Of a DNA stretch of 64,000 nucleotides, positions 11,478 through 25,004 are shown piece after piece. This stretch comes from Stratiolaelaps scimitus (taxonomy: Eukaryota; Arthropoda; Arachnida; Mesostigmata; Laelapidae). Both the position numbers and the translations under genes were made by a program. Within the stretch, counting starts at the first letter, position 1. Every line of letters begins with the position of its first letter. The notes below the pieces were generated by a model. The model saw nothing but the letters and a program-made list of their open reading frames with translations, did no database searches and had not been told where the DNA came from. The DNA lies in the NCBI GenBank assembly GCA_019614645.1, contig JABWDB010000001.1, positions 14,177,501 through 14,241,500 on the forward strand, written 5' to 3'.

Positions 11478-14400
11478 GCCCAAAATTGATGACGTGGGCA
11501 ATTTCAGAAATTAATATATATAGTCGAAATTTATAATATAATTCATATGGTTAACAGAAGTACCGAGGAAGAATCGGCTCATCGTAAATGACAAAAAAAA
11601 CACCTAATTCGGTCTTAAAACGGATGCTATTAGAGTAGCTGCAAGTTTTCTAAAAAATAGGCTCAGTCTGGTTAGTACCTCAGAAATATGAGTCCAGCAT
11701 GATTGACCGAACGGTACCGGGGTCCGCCATAGAAAAATAGCTAAAAGCACCTCATAAGTAGAGTATGCTAGCCAGGAACGAGTGCATAACAGTATGCGAT
11801 CGTAAGTGTAATTCTAATTCCGGAACATCTGAGTGTAAATGTTACGCTATCTTGCAAGCCCTATACGGCGACATCAGATCTACGATATGAGCGAAATGTG
11901 GCATTTCCAACATCAACACTAAAATATAGAACATTATGCATTTAATACATAATTGACATGTTTAACAGAAAAATAGATTATCACTAAAAATAATGTATTT
12001 GGAAATGTAAAAAATCCTTGTCGATTTGAGGTCGGCTATATAGATCTCTCAAAACCTTGATATTTCCATATTTACATGTTTGCGACATTCTCGCGAGTAA
12101 ATCATTTTTTGCGGCAATTCCGCAGTGTTTCTATGGTGTTAGCTAAGCGTTTCGTCTCGCTAAATATTTTAAAGCCGCGTATATTTTCATAGCAACGTAC
12201 ACAACAGAAATAAGAGTGGCTGCCTCGAAATTTAGTGAGTTCATTTGAAGGTCAACCTTTGAAAATGAGTTTTGTAGTTCTATATAGTCCGCAGTAGCCT
12301 CCGGACTTGACGATGCGCTTCATTTGACCAAAACCCTTTGAGGGTTCTAGTTATTTCCTAAAATTTCTCACGACTCCATGAGGGTCGTTTTGAGGCGTGC
12401 ATTCGTTTACGCGACAAGAAGCTGCACAGATGTGGCCTTTCCGGTCCCGGCCCATCAGGCGAAGTCCCCCCTCCACATATACCTGGTCCAGCCAGTGCAG
12501 CCACGGCCCAACCAGCCATGGCTGCAAAGTTATGGCTTCACAACTGAATTTTTCGAGGATCGGGCCACCTCAATGGTCTGACCTCAAAGGTGCATAAATC
12601 TTCAACCGTTTTGGCCAAAGGCTTCCTATTTTTGTTTCCTTACACTAGCGAATGATTCCGCTACCAGGAAAAATATATGTTGGCACCTCTGCGTTTTCGA
12701 TAGACCAAACTATATACAATCGTAGTCAATAGGTATAGCCACTAACAATATTGTTGAGTAATCAGAGCAGGCTTGTTTGAGAGAAGCGTAGTCTTCTGTT
12801 GTGATTACAACAACTTACCTGGTTACAGTTTAACAGACACCGCTAATCATTGGATATCATCTGAAGCTTTTTTTAAGAATCGCTCGCAATTCAACGCGTA
12901 TAACGTCGCCCAACGTGTACGCACTGATACACCCAGGTACGATAAAAAGCTTTCTGGAGCACAACCTTCTACTCAAACCTATACTAATTCCCAGCTTATA
13001 TTATATTTTCCATTAAAACAATATCCAATATTCAGCTTGGAATTGTACAAAATATATTCAAATTAAGCAAGGTGATATAACTTATGAAAATAGTACAGAT
13101 TATAAATTAAACGCAGGAAACGTTGATTGGTCGTTACCAGGAAGAGAGCCATCTCCAGGAAGCATGGAGATGGTTTTTTTACGTTTATTTGATTTAATCT
13201 TTTTACGCGAGGTGCTAATACGGGGTTTAACTAATTTAGTTAGCTGGCTTGCATAGGGGAAGACATCAACGATTCTTGCGATCCTGTAATGCATTAATTT
13301 CAAAGTGTTGGTCTCATATGGGCGTTAGTTTGGCTAGTGAAAAACAAAAGTGGAGTTCATCACTGTTGGATGTGTGATATGTGTAGGTGTATTATTTTAT
13401 TAGAGGATATGGCTGGGAGAAGAAGCCAAACTGGGCTTCTGCACTCCTAATATATAGGTCTATGAAAGTTGAGCTAGGTTGGTTCATTGTGAAAATCTGC
13501 CGATAGTAGCTGAAACCACCCGAACAGCCGAGACCAACCTATTTCTCATCACTCAATATGATCTTACGCCATTCAGTTATCTACATCATCTTGTCTCTGG
13601 CAAAGGTAAGCCGCGCTTCGATATGATCACTGCTGGGCCGCAGCTTCCGTTTTTCCAGCCAACGTCTGCGGTTCAGAACACGCCAAAAACTCGTAACACT
13701 TGAACGAAGATCAGTTTTAGACTTGATGAGTCGTGTAGGTTGAGGAGATGAAGTTAGACAATAATGTTTGTATTTTTTTATTAGACAATAATTATTGACG
13801 CACTCAGGTACAGGTTGTTGGCCTAGGCTGTTATGGCCCCGATTGAGGCTACGGCATTGTCTAGTATGGTATATATATCATTTCGTACATTTCAAAAGTT
13901 ATTGCCTTGACTAAACCATATCAAATGGCATCGAATGATCTTCAACGAGACAGATAAAGGATGAACATATAATACCAACTCGGATTAACTAAATGCGTAA
14001 TTAGAACTGCCCAATTTCAAAAACAAGTCTACCCAAAAGACACTTCATTGAAATTACCCATTATTTTTAGGCAGGGCTGAAGACAACAGTGTGAATACCA
14101 GGAAGGTTACTCACTACAAGCGGACAAACACTCTTTCACGACGACATTTTTAATCCTCACCCCTTGCTACTTGCTATTATGTTGGCCAGTTAATCACAGT
14201 GAGATCATGTGGCACTGAGATCAATGTGACTTTTCCATGCTGCATATAACGTTCGGGCGACGTAATCAGTCGTAGTTCGAGTTTATACCCCTGTCTAGAG
14301 TAGCTGTTTAGCACGCGCCACCTTGACAACTGTGCCGTCGGATACGAGCGTGTTATGTTCTTGTATTACATTGTAGATATTTGTTGTATTATATTATAGA

Positions 14401-15699
14401 TATTTGGAATAAGCTGAGCGACGGCAGTAGCGTGCGACACTTATCAACGTATCCACGTTCCGAATAGCTATACACACGCATTTCTACATTCAGACCGCCA
14501 ATTTTGAGATAACCAATGTTATAATCTATTAGTGAATATTTCCACTAGCCTTCTATTTGTAGTTTCTTCCTCGCCGGTTACTGCTCGGTTAGTGAGAAGT
14601 TGCGTTTTAGCGAATTAAGCATGACATCCCCAGCGTGACTTCAAGATAGCCCAACGTCGCTAGTCCTACGTAGGTTCCTCTGAAAGCTTTTCCACGTCTG
14701 ATGCCTGAGGGAGGGGAAACGAGATATTCGAATCGAGTAGCCCCAAAGCTTGGCCACCTTCGTCAACTTGTTGTTCTTCTCTAGCCCTAGGCGACATCCT
14801 GCAGATCCCTTCTGCCTGCGCATACACTATATCTCTCTGGCTTTGGCTGACCGTTGCCCAAACGGTTGCTCCTTCGATACGGTCCCAACCACCGTCCAGC
14901 GGTTCGGCTAAACCGAACGACCCCACCACTGCCTTGCATGTATTAAAAAATAGAAGGGACCCCTACAACACACAGGTTCCCATGACAAGACACCAATCGA
15001 TCTCGTAAAGACTGTTGCCTAGCTGCCGGCCATTTCAGATGTTTGTTAAAATTGGGCGTTCGGCTGGGACGGAACACTTGCAAACACTTCACACAAAATC
15101 TCTCAGCATAACCTCAGCTAGCCTCCCAGCAGAATCTGGGTAAAAGCAGACGGTTAACTCCATGGCAGGAAAGATAGAGCGAGAACGAGGGCGGATGGCT
15201 GTACATGAAGCAAGACTCACGTTTGTGTTCAACTAGATCTAAGCAGAGAGTACTTCGTTGCGTCTAATTAAAACAAGATATCGTTTAAAATCCCGCAAAT
15301 CAATTGGATTGCCCGGGCTTGAGATATCCGTGACTGTATCTTGTGTCTTTGGTGGACATGCAAGAGGTATTTCAATACAACGGCGATACGCGTTATTATC
15401 ACGTTGCTGCTACGATATGTTTTTTTTTTATATCTTTTTTTTTATTTTTTAATTTCGGCCGATTTTGTCAAACCTGAACATCTACGAACACTCACTGTAA
15501 TTTACGAATTTCCCAAATGGTAAAACAGCAGCCTATGCCAAACAATATTGACTTATCTATACGACTTAGGCTGAAAAAAAGAAAATGATTTGACCTTAGC
15601 ATAAACAGATTTCAAACCGTATAAGACCGGCCTACACCCAAAACTCTTCGAAATGACTCCAGGTGGTGGTCATCGACGCAGCGGCGTTGAGACGGGCCA

Positions 15700-16260
15700 T
15701 CATTGATCTTTTTACAACAAAAACAAATGATGACAATCTCACAAGTGACGACAGCCCTCAGCATCGCTACGAAGCGCCAGCCAACAACATCCCAATCGGG
15801 GCGACGTGAGACGCGAGCGAGACAAGCGGAGCGGGCCACGGCAGAGCCGAGGAATATAATGCGCGAGAAATAGCTAAACAAGTGCAAAACTCCTGAGCCC
15901 GGAACTCCTCACTGGTCGTGCCCGCAAGCCAGCCAGGAAATTCGACGCCGAAACACAGTCGCATGGCGCTCGAGAGAACAGGTCACACGGCCCGCTGGTG
16001 TCGGCTGCCAGCGCCACGCCGTGGATGGGAATACGATCGCGCTTAAACTGCTGCCGAGGCCCAGCAGAGGGTTGGCTGGCAGCGTTGCGGCTGTATAACT
16101 CCGTTTATATGCGTTCCTTCCGGAGTCACTGGCGAGCACTGGGCCGACGCAAGCACTAGGAAATCAGTGCGAAGCGCTGGCGCGATAGCGAAAACTCGAC
16201 GACGAAGGCGAACGAGAGCAAAAGTAAATATTTAAATAAAAAGAAAAAGTGCCCGTTTGT
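15700..16260. other. Small GC-rich island
   Basis: About 550 bases of CpG-rich sequence isolated between AT-rich neighbours. Only overlapping minus-strand frames of 65-91 codons are open, with no recognised motif. It could be a promoter or enhancer island or a small exon. Nothing decides between these. Confidence 0.35.
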
Positions 16261-18880
16261 CAACTTCGGAACTATCGACATAAACAACGCTGGCACGGCG
16301 TCGGTCCGCGTACGTCATGCGGCGGTTGGGACGGCACAAAGGCCACGATAAGGACATAGGCATCTACCTATGCAAAAGGGTGGCGTCGATATATTGTCAT
16401 TGCTGCCAAATGCCGTGGCCACTATACGGCCTTGTTTCGAAAGGCGATCGAACGCACAGCCGTTTGGTGGCTAAAAAAAAATAGCAGGTATGCTTTGTCG
16501 AAAGTTTCATGCTTTGCTTGGACGAGACGGTGAACTGTTTAGTTAAGACGAAGCCGTAGCGAATATATTTATCATAAAACAAAGGTGGTTAACAGCAGGC
16601 GCGTTGGAAAGATGACGCTGAACGGAGCTTCGCAGATTGAGATTGAGGCTTAAAAAGAAACTCGAAACTGAAAAGTTTTGTTACAACTTAGTCAGGCGAA
16701 AAAATATCAAAGGTGTGTTAGTATTTAAGTGATAGTAACAGTATTGATAAAAATTATTATATGAAAACGTCACTAAATTAAAGATTGTTGACTGATAAGG
16801 CTGTCTACGCATAATTGAGCTCAAGACCACGTCTTAGATATAGGGCATGCAGGTTTATCTAATTCTTTATAGATAATCCCGAGATTATAGAGAACAAAAG
16901 GGCTCTTCTGATATTCGTGTCAAAAATAGCATATACGATAAATAAATAATAATAAAATGGTATATGGTGATTATTCACTTATGAGTTATGAGTTCTATGG
17001 AAGTTTCATGGGAAGAAGTTCTACGGCGAGATTCATGGGAAAAGTGTGGTAAAATCATTTCCTGGCACACACGCATGGCACATTTGCTGGGGATATCAGA
17101 TCTGTACTAGGTTGTACCGTTTCCGAGATCTCAGCAATAACTTAGATGTTCTCAATGTAAAGGAGTCCGAAATCGCTTCGTTCAATCCGCCTCTTATTCT
17201 GAAGCAAATTGACAAGTTAATTGGATATTGTTTCGTTTTAAAAATGTTATTTTCAGACGTACACACATTATTTAAAAGTCAATGACATTGTAACGCGGTT
17301 TAGCCAACGATATACGTACTATACGAACACATCCTTCCGTTTGTTACCAGTCGTACAATGCGCAAGAGACTCTCTATGGGAATAAATCATTCACACAACG
17401 GGCCTTCTTACCTAGAAAATGTTCTGTTGTGTCGAGCATGTTTAGACTCGATAGGCTCTTCAGAATACCTGCGAAAGTGAGTTTGTCGATAACATTCAAT
17501 CGCGTTAGAATTGGCAGAAGTTGCCTTTTGTGTAATATTTGTGTAATCATCTCATATGCATTTTTACGTTTCTATATGTTTTCAAGTCCTCAGATGGAAG
17601 ATTTTTACAGATATGGATGGTGGTAGTATATACCGCATGCAATGAATTCGATTATGATTGGAAAACAAAATAATTCAGTTTAAACGCATATATATATATA
17701 TATATATATATAATATAACGAGAGTATTCGAGAAGTTAGGCACTGCAGAGCTTCAAGAGTTTGACTTATTATTAAGTTAATATTATAATAAAATATATGT
17801 TCTTCTTTCCTTCCTTCTCCTTACCCTAAAGGGTTCTATCTAAATAGAGACAAAATGCTGATAAAAAGATACAGATACAATTCGTAAGGAAGGTTACCTT
17901 CGGAAGTGTCAAACGCATAGCTTAGTCATCCATAGGGTTGCGTAACTTACAAAACATCTTGTCTATTAGAGGAACGAGAACGGTGTTGAGGGCAGCCCGA
18001 GATGGATTGGCGAACGTTCGGATATCTGCCGTTTATTTATTTCGAAGTTGCAATTTTTTCCGAATTTTCCCCGCTTTATCGGAAGCGATCAATTTTGATA
18101 TGTAATTATCTGCAATGTTAGCCATAAACAAGAAAACAAAAACTCAAATAACTCAAAAAATATTAACTTGAGAGAGAAAAACATGTGTGATTTTGTTTTG
18201 TTCTGAAAAGTCGCAAGGCAGTTGTGGTGTCGAGACCTTGAAAATGGCGATACGTAAAACGAATCTGAAATCGCTGGCGGACGTTCGATGAGTCTGCAGG
18301 AATCAAATCATCTCGTTAAAATATTTTCCCTAAGTCTTGCCGACCCTCCTGAGACAGATCGAGAAAACCGCTTGGATAATCAACCTGTGCACTCTCGCTC
18401 CCGTTTATATAAATATACAGATTTCGACCGAAACGTTTTTGAGTCAAATGTTTATATAGTACAATTCGACCGCAGCGACCACTTGGGGTGTTTTCTTAAC
18501 AATTGAGCCCGATCCCCGTGGCAATGGCAAAGCCGTACTATGCACTACATATTAATTTTACTGTTACCCCCTGCGTATGCGTGTACGGTAAATTTCGTCT
18601 CAAATAGAATCATCCAGTTAATAAATAGAGTTCTAAAAGTGACGCCAAAGACACATGCAAACTTTATACCTAAGTACGAACATATCTACATATGCCTAGA
18701 CGTGTACAACATAATACCGAAATCTGGACCGAAATCAGTATGACCATAGCACTCGAAGACGAAGCAGACGCGCCATACCTCGCTCACACACTATTGCTCT
18801 GCCCTTGCCCTTGATGTATTAATAGCGTAAGTAGATCATACCATTGACAGGGAGGTAGTATTGAGGGCTGTACGTTCACC
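16260..18880. other. AT-rich spacer or intron-like stretch
   Basis: AT-rich with one AT microsatellite. Short open frames (17046-17285, 18288-18506 and 18540-18743, all plus) have balanced composition but no motif, no good splice sites and no common frame. Nothing is called. Confidence 0.5.
17688..17717. repeat. AT microsatellite
   Basis: Nearly pure (AT)n run of about 30 bases. Confidence 0.9.
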
Positions 18881-19131
18881 TCCGCTTACCGATCCTCCTT
18901 TCTTAGTTCATCGGTTGCGGCAACAAATTGGCGGGCGAGACTTTAACAGGTTGTAACACTAGTTGGCATACGTACACGTTGTCGTGTGAAAGAAGAACAA
19001 GTGAACAAGCTCTCTCTTTAACAGGGATGTGCAGCAGCAGCACATGTTGGCGTTGGTGCGATGTGCGTTCAAGAGGTGAGACACAGCGTATGTGTGCGTG
19101 CTGCTTCCCTATATGTCACGTCAGACTTACA

Positions 19132-19140
19132 TAGAGAAAC

Positions 19141-19187
<47 letters not shown>

Positions 19188-19202
19188 AAGAAAGAAAGAA
19201 AG
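19132..19202 (+). repeat. GA-rich tract: (GA)n grading into (GAAA)n
   Basis: About 70 bases of purine repeat, the longest GA tract in the window, at the edge of a large GC-rich block. In arthropods GA runs can bind GAGA-type factors near promoters, so a regulatory role is possible. A plain microsatellite is the default reading. Confidence 0.85.
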
Positions 19203-20888
19203 CAGTGCCTCTGTCTTAATGAGACTGGCGCGCTCTCACTTGCATAATTATGTGGAGCAGCGTTCGATCAGCGCGACCGAGGGAGCGCCGTGCCACCGAC
19301 CGAGCGGTCTTCCCTAGCTTTCAGGCTCCATCGCTACATCACTATTATCGGGTGTCTTGTTGAGCACTTGGCTGCGATTCGGCCATTCTCTCCGTCGTCG
19401 GACGCAAGCTGCCCTGTGGACTCTTTTCCGCTGACTTGTCTCACTGCCTCTAACTTTCTCTTGCTTTCTCCGACATCCTCTCATGACTCGCTCTGCCCCT
19501 ATGTCGCACACCCGCTGTCGTCCTGATAACGCCACCGCCGGGCACCACCGCCACTGCCCCTGCTCTCCTGTCATCCAGCCGTTCCTCGCATTAGCTCTCG
19601 TCGTGTGTGTCCTTCCGCTTTTCCAGCGAAGCAGCATGATCCTTCAGCTCCTTCTGAACGACCACCGTCATATTTAGGATGAAGGGAGCACGGTGACACT
19701 GCGCACCGGGAATGGGCCAACCGTGAGTGGGCGTTGAGCCCGGCGTGACGACGAGTAGGGGCAACCAGCCAGCTTGAGATCGAGCTAGCTAGCTACCTAC
19801 CTCGTTCATACGGCCACTCATCTCGAACGTCATCTTTCCCCTTTACGTAACTCTGTCATGCTTTGGACGACATGGATTCGACGACAGGGATGTTCGGAAA
19901 CGAGTGTCTGTTCGGGGTGGTGACGGGAAGGAGAAGACGGCAAAGGCGCGTGTTTCGATGGGCTGCTGCCAGCAGTTGGCGATAATAAAAGACAAGGCGT
20001 TGCACTGTGTCCCGCATCACCGGTTAAGATGACCAAGCAAGCAAGCTCTCTCGGAAGGAGGACGAACGAGGGTGATAGAGCCAGTCGCATGAGGTGAACG
20101 GGGCAAGGGGCGTCGTGGGCAGGGGTTCCGAGCGCAAGCAGTAACGCCGGCCGGCCGGTCGAGTGGCCAAACGAAAGCCTGCATTAAATGTAGCAAGGGT
20201 CTGGTGCGGCTCCATCGGCAGGATCATCCACGTTGACTCTGTGGATCGACGCGCCATTGACGACCATGGTCGGACAATAGTAGCGGATCTACGAAGGCGA
20301 TCGGTGGCGGTAACAGACAAGTGCACGAACGGAGCCGTGGTCTTCCTAGCTGCTTCCTGGACTGGTCCAGGTCTTCTGGTCTCGGTCGTCGTGAACCTTG
20401 AGCGTCTGCCTGCCCCCGTAGGGCAGGCAGAAGCAGCAGCCGGCAATCTTATACAAAAACGTCTCCATCCCTTCGAGGGATCGACTAAGGAGCACCTACT
20501 TCTGCCGCTGCTGCTGCTGCTGCCTGTACACTCGCAACCTACATACGAAAAGCTGCTCCCGGACTGAGCTGGGCTGTACTGGGCCGGTCCGGCCACCCAG
20601 TGTCCCGGGCCAAGCTAGAGCTTTTCTCCGTTCCTGCTGAGCTGTCCCTGTCGCTTGCTCCTACTGGAGCAGCAGACGCATCTGCCGAAACTAGTGACGC
20701 GGTGGCGGTGGTGGTAGTGCTACCAGTGCTGTAGGCATCCAGGATCCCATTCTATACGCACCCGGAGCAGCTAGTCGGCCGCCCAACCAGCCCGGACTAG
20801 GAAGGATCTCGGTTGGGACCAACGGAGAGAAGAGGTACGCCAACAACGCCAGTTTACCTTCGATTAGGCTGCTGTTGGCCACGCCGCC
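19203..20888. other. GC-rich block with overlapping open frames in several registers
   Basis: CpG-rich. Frames of 134 codons (20163-20567, plus) and 190 codons (20024-20596, minus) overlap, but both begin only with GTG and the plus frame has no in-frame ATG, so neither is called. A strong acceptor-like sequence, CCTTCCGCTTTTCCAG, ends at 19626 and is followed by a 17-codon frame ending in a stop. A (GCTA)n patch lies at 19783-19795. Confidence 0.4.
20405..20431. repeat. Perfect 11-bp hairpin
   Basis: TCTGCCTGCCC and its exact reverse complement flank a five-base loop (CCGTA). It is GC-rich and would be a stable stem in RNA or single-stranded DNA. It is too short for a miRNA precursor on its own. 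Confidence 0.7.
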
Positions 20889-21152
20889 ATGGGAACACCA
20901 TACGACGGAGCGGAGCCAAAGTCGGATGCATTTTTAGACGAAGTGACACGCTGCCACCTTTGCTATTATCGCTGGTTCGAGGGCAATGGAGCCGGCCGCA
21001 GCGGCGAAATCTGTCGCGAGTTTGCAGGTTGCCTTCTCGTTCGAGCACCATTTGGCGATGACGCGATCGGACACTCTCTGGGATCTTCATTTGAGTGTCA
21101 CATTGGGGCGACCTTTTTCACACATCGTTTCGGAAAAGATTCTTTTCGTTGA
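20889..21152 (+). CDS. Hypothetical 87-residue open frame with optimal Kozak start
   Basis: The start context GCCGCCATGG is a textbook eukaryotic initiation site. The 87-residue product is not recognised. It has five cysteines including a CHLC pair (residues 22-25), and a mixed, soluble composition with no signal peptide. An internal GCAG|GT could act as a donor near 21027. Two other frames are open across the same bases, 20986-21180 on plus and 20854-21090 on minus, and the latter ends at a donor-like AAG|GTAAAC. The region is simply poor in stops, so the start context is the only real support. Confidence 0.15.
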   Translation: MGTPYDGAEPKSDAFLDEVTRCHLCYYRWFEGNGAGRSGEICREFAGCLLVRAPFGDDAIGHSLGSSFECHIGATFFTHRFGKDSFR

Positions 21153-22595
21153 CCTAACTGCGCGAAGCGTGCAGGATTAACCGATAGTTTACTACATTGC
21201 TAAACCAGGACAAATGGGTCCATCGCCCTTTCTTGTCGCACGAGCCTGAATATCGCCGAGTTAGGCTCAGTGGGCCTAACCGGTGTCTGTGAGGAATCCA
21301 AGGGATAAATCGTCGTCTATACATAATTGTTTGAATTTCTTATGCTTTACCTATTTATCTGTTTGTATCAAGAGGTGCCAGCTCGATATGGACTAGTATT
21401 GGTGTCATTGCGTCATTGTTTCATTGTGGTCGGCTATGAGGGCCAGGCGTCCGAGGGCCTATTTCTTTTTCAGTTGATCTTGCTCGAGTAAGTGCGCTCC
21501 GTCGAACTCTAGAGGGTGATTCAATGCTGAACAATTAGCTAGGAATACCCCGACGCCCAGGACGGAAAAAGACGCCCAGTTGTACCCAGAGAAGAGAGAC
21601 ATGGAGAGAGATGGTAGAGGGGCGTGGGTGCAATAGATGGATGCGAAGCAAGAAAGCGCCACTAGTTAAAAACGTCCTCAAAGATAAATCGTTGCCTTTG
21701 GGTTCTTCTCGAAGGGAAAGATGCAGCAAGGAAAAAAACGGAGTGGTTCGCAACGTCTCCTCCTTCTCTTCCTCCGTTGCGCCTGTGTGGTTTTTCCGCT
21801 TAGCGCAAATACGAAAAAGGTAAAAGGCCTCCTGCCGGTGCTGTTTCTGCCGCCGTCCCCGCCGCGGCCGCTGCTAACACCGTCATCTATGTGTCTCCTT
21901 CTAGGTCTCTATTTCTCCGCGTCGCCCGTCCTAGGGACCGCCGGCAGGCCTGCTTTCCTGCCCAGCCTTTCGTATACGAGTCCGCAAGATTCGAGGTGAT
22001 CCGTCTTGTGGCCGTTTGCCCGTCCGCTCACTGGTACAGTGGCTTGACCGAGTGCCTTACATCAACTGACCACGAAATATCGACAAACTCCACTCCGAAT
22101 CATTCATTTGCAGAGCAGCCGAAGCCTTTGCTCTTCAACTCCTATCCGCAACCGTGGCATGCGACTCGATACTGGATTGGTGACGTGTCTGCACAAACGG
22201 GAGAGACATTTTCGATACGATTCATTTTCGTTGCGGGGACTGACGTCATTCTCAGTGCCGACTACTAAATTGATCGCTAGATCTAGTCGAAGACACATAC
22301 ACACCATGGAAGAAGCTCATACAGCTCATCGACATCGGCGTCTCGGTGCTGTACAATGATTTGTTATTGAATGAGGCAGCCAGAAGTGAATACGTCACTC
22401 ACCACACACACACGCACATGTCACACAGGACAAATTTCATGGTGCCGAGACAGGAACTCGAAACGAATTGTCGAACTTTCCGGTTGAGTCGCGTTCGCGC
22501 AGCGCGTCAATGCGCATCCGTCATTGTTCTATATCATCCACTGTTTTCGGTAGCTTTCGAAATCGGTGCGTCGATCTGCCGGTAGAAGGGCGGCA

Positions 22596-22808
22596 ATGGC
22601 GGCGAACCAAATCGAAGACCGTCGCGCACAGAGGCTACTGGAGAAGCGAAGATCCTCGAGGGACATACGGCTCAAGGAGGCCGATGTCACTCAGCTAGGC
22701 CGCCACCCCCTGCTCATCCCGCGGAGGATCTCGAGCAGCTCAGGACGACCGACCGACCAACTGACTTTGCCCCACTTACCCGTGGGGGGACTGGCAATGC
22801 CTTGTGTG
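22596..22808 (+). CDS. Possible first coding exon, 71 codons, charged N-terminus
   Basis: An ATG at 22596 has G at -3 and G at +4. The first 35 residues are highly charged and helix-like (AANQIEDRRAQRLLEKRR at residues 2-19), followed by a Pro/Ser-rich part. The frame reaches a donor-like GTG|GTGAGA at 22809-22814 on a codon boundary. Without splicing it would run to a TAA at 22854-22856, giving 86 residues. Third codon positions are mostly G or C. I do not recognise the protein and found no clear partner exon downstream. It sits at the 3' edge of a large GC-rich block, a sensible place for a first exon. Chance remains possible. Confidence 0.22.
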
Positions 22809-22879
22809 GTGAGAAAGGCCTTGTCGGCTGTCAACGCTAATACAAGCGGGAGTTAAAAGACACCAATGAAATGGAAGCA

Positions 22880-24600
22880 GCAGTATATTAGGAGGGGCGT
22901 ACGGTTAACACAAGAGTGATCACTACCAGGGCATACTTTGTAATATGACCTACTCATTGAATTTGAAGTCAAATAGACCAGACAAACATAGATTTGGAAG
23001 CAGGTTGGTAGAAAACCCGTGGGCTACAAGCGAGTGATGAAATGCAACAGGGGTCCAGAAACGCGATACATTTTGATGGTTGACTGGGCGCTGAAAATGG
23101 CTGACATAACCCGATGCTGAACGAGTAGTTCCAGCTTTCGTTTAAACAATGATCTAAACATCATAACAACGACGTACTGCTGCACCGTGTTACGTACACC
23201 TCGAAGTCGCCACTGACTCGCTGCTACCTCGATGTACGGTAGGCTTCAGGATGAGGATCAATGCCTTGGTAGAATATGTCACAATCGATGTTTGACTTCC
23301 TGGACCTAATCACATTGCTTGCTCACAAGTGTCGATGGCAGAACCTTCCCGCCGCGGTTCAGCTTGCTCGACCATCATCACTTCGAGAGATCACAGCACG
23401 GTGCGGAGATATCGCTGTTGATGATGATTCGCGTATCACAACAGTCGTGCCAGTCTATTGACGCGAGTCGAGAGAGTCATTCGCCGTGGCCGAAGTGTGT
23501 ACACCTTCATCTTCTAGCGTTCAGCACTTTACCTGCGCTCCGTTTCGGGAGGTGCTCCCACCGCATGACCTCCGTAAGGACAGCGGGCTAACCGGCCACA
23601 TCGTTTTTAGCGGTCGATGTTACCCGTGGCTATGGGTTCTCATAGATGGACCTGTCCGAGAGAGATGGGTTATCACTCTCTCGCTCTCCGTCTGCATGTA
23701 ACCGCTGTCTCGCTCAGTCAATATCTCGCGGCCTTTGCCCAGCAGCTCAAACAGCCATGATCTGGCTGTGTGTACCTAAAGCAATCACTAAACAAGGCCA
23801 ACCGTATACGTTGGTGCAGTGATGCTGGACGAGTTGACCTGCTACGACTGAGCATCCCAGTATAGTCAAGTCTACAGATAATAGACGAAACATGTGAATC
23901 AGTTTGAATCTATTATATAATAGGTATGGCAACAACACTTAATTTTAATAAATAACGCCTGCCAAGAACATATGTAAAGGCCGTGAAGATATAGAAAGTT
24001 GTTAAACATTGCCTAAAGTACACCAGTTTAGCAGATCCTAGCAACGCTCGTGCTATATTTGGCTTTGCTCATATACGCCTACAGACCACAGCAGACTCTA
24101 TGTACGAACGTACAGCGTACTTTGGAAACGTCAGACAACCTTATGGAGTTGATACGTGCTAGACAAGCTCCTATAAAACTGCACTGAAAATGTCTATAAA
24201 TGATTATACAATTTAAAAACATTATGAGGATGTCGTTCTTTTTAAATGGGTAAAAGACTTCAAATAGTGAACATATGCAGTGTTCACGCATAAACGCAAC
24301 CCATCGTAGAGCTTCATTTCTTTGAACACTTTACCTGGTGTTTCTATGGCGAATTGCGTACGAGGTGCTTTGAACCGCACAGGTTGCACGACTTTCCGAA
24401 CAACATACTGTTTCTGCATAATTTCCTACATTTTAAGCGACATAATGACACTTCGTATCCCTCCGAGTTCGGGAGTGATTTCGCTCATAAAACGAGCCAG
24501 CCTATTTCATCGCTAGAGTGCACAAATGCATGGCCAAACTGAATGCGCCTTCATTTCGAAAGCTGTGGACTTTCGTATACGACCATATAGGGTGCTATGT
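22880..24600. other. Mixed stretch, nothing recognised
   Basis: Composition falls from balanced to AT-rich. Short frames near 23276-23701 (plus) and 24222-24542 (both strands) carry no motif. No repeat or RNA gene is seen. Confidence 0.5.
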
Positions 24601-25004
24601 ACAAAAACAGGAGACAATAGCGACCCGGAGAACAACACGGTGGGGTGAGGGCGAGGGTCTTCTAATCTGTGCGATTTCTATTCTTGGCCCCCAGAGGGAC
24701 GACCCATTTGCAGGCGATGAGGGCTCGTTTGCCAAAGACGTGAACCGATGGCGATCAGGCGCACACGGATACATACACAGACACACCCAGACATAGCGAT
24801 ACGGCTTGGGGAAGAGATCTTCGCGGGTAAATTAGCGACTTGCAGCAGATTGATTCATTGTTCTGTGGTTTTGGCGGCGTTCGTCGTCCGATACCCGTAC
24901 CCAAGCGAGGTCCCCTGTTCCCTGGATCGGCCCGAGCTGTAACACCACCCTAACGGTGCCAGCAGCAGCCCCGCTCTATCGTGCATATCAGCACACAACT
25001 ACGT

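Larger units (their letters stand above)
11130..15700. other. AT-rich spacer or intron-like stretch
   Basis: The stretch is AT-rich overall, with an AT microsatellite, a LINE-tail-like segment and a T-rich tract (15419-15451). A 97-codon open frame at 12773-13066 (plus) lacks recognisable content. The portion 14600-14930 is more GC-rich and contains overlapping minus-strand frames only. No gene can be supported. Confidence 0.5.

Noticed and set aside
12812..12822. ACTTACCTGG resembling the U1 snRNA 5' end
   Set aside because: The following bases do not match U1 and no snRNA structure is present.
20163..20567. Protein-like 134-codon plus-strand frame
   Set aside because: It begins with GTG and has no in-frame ATG. 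A 190-codon minus frame overlaps it. There is no splice support.
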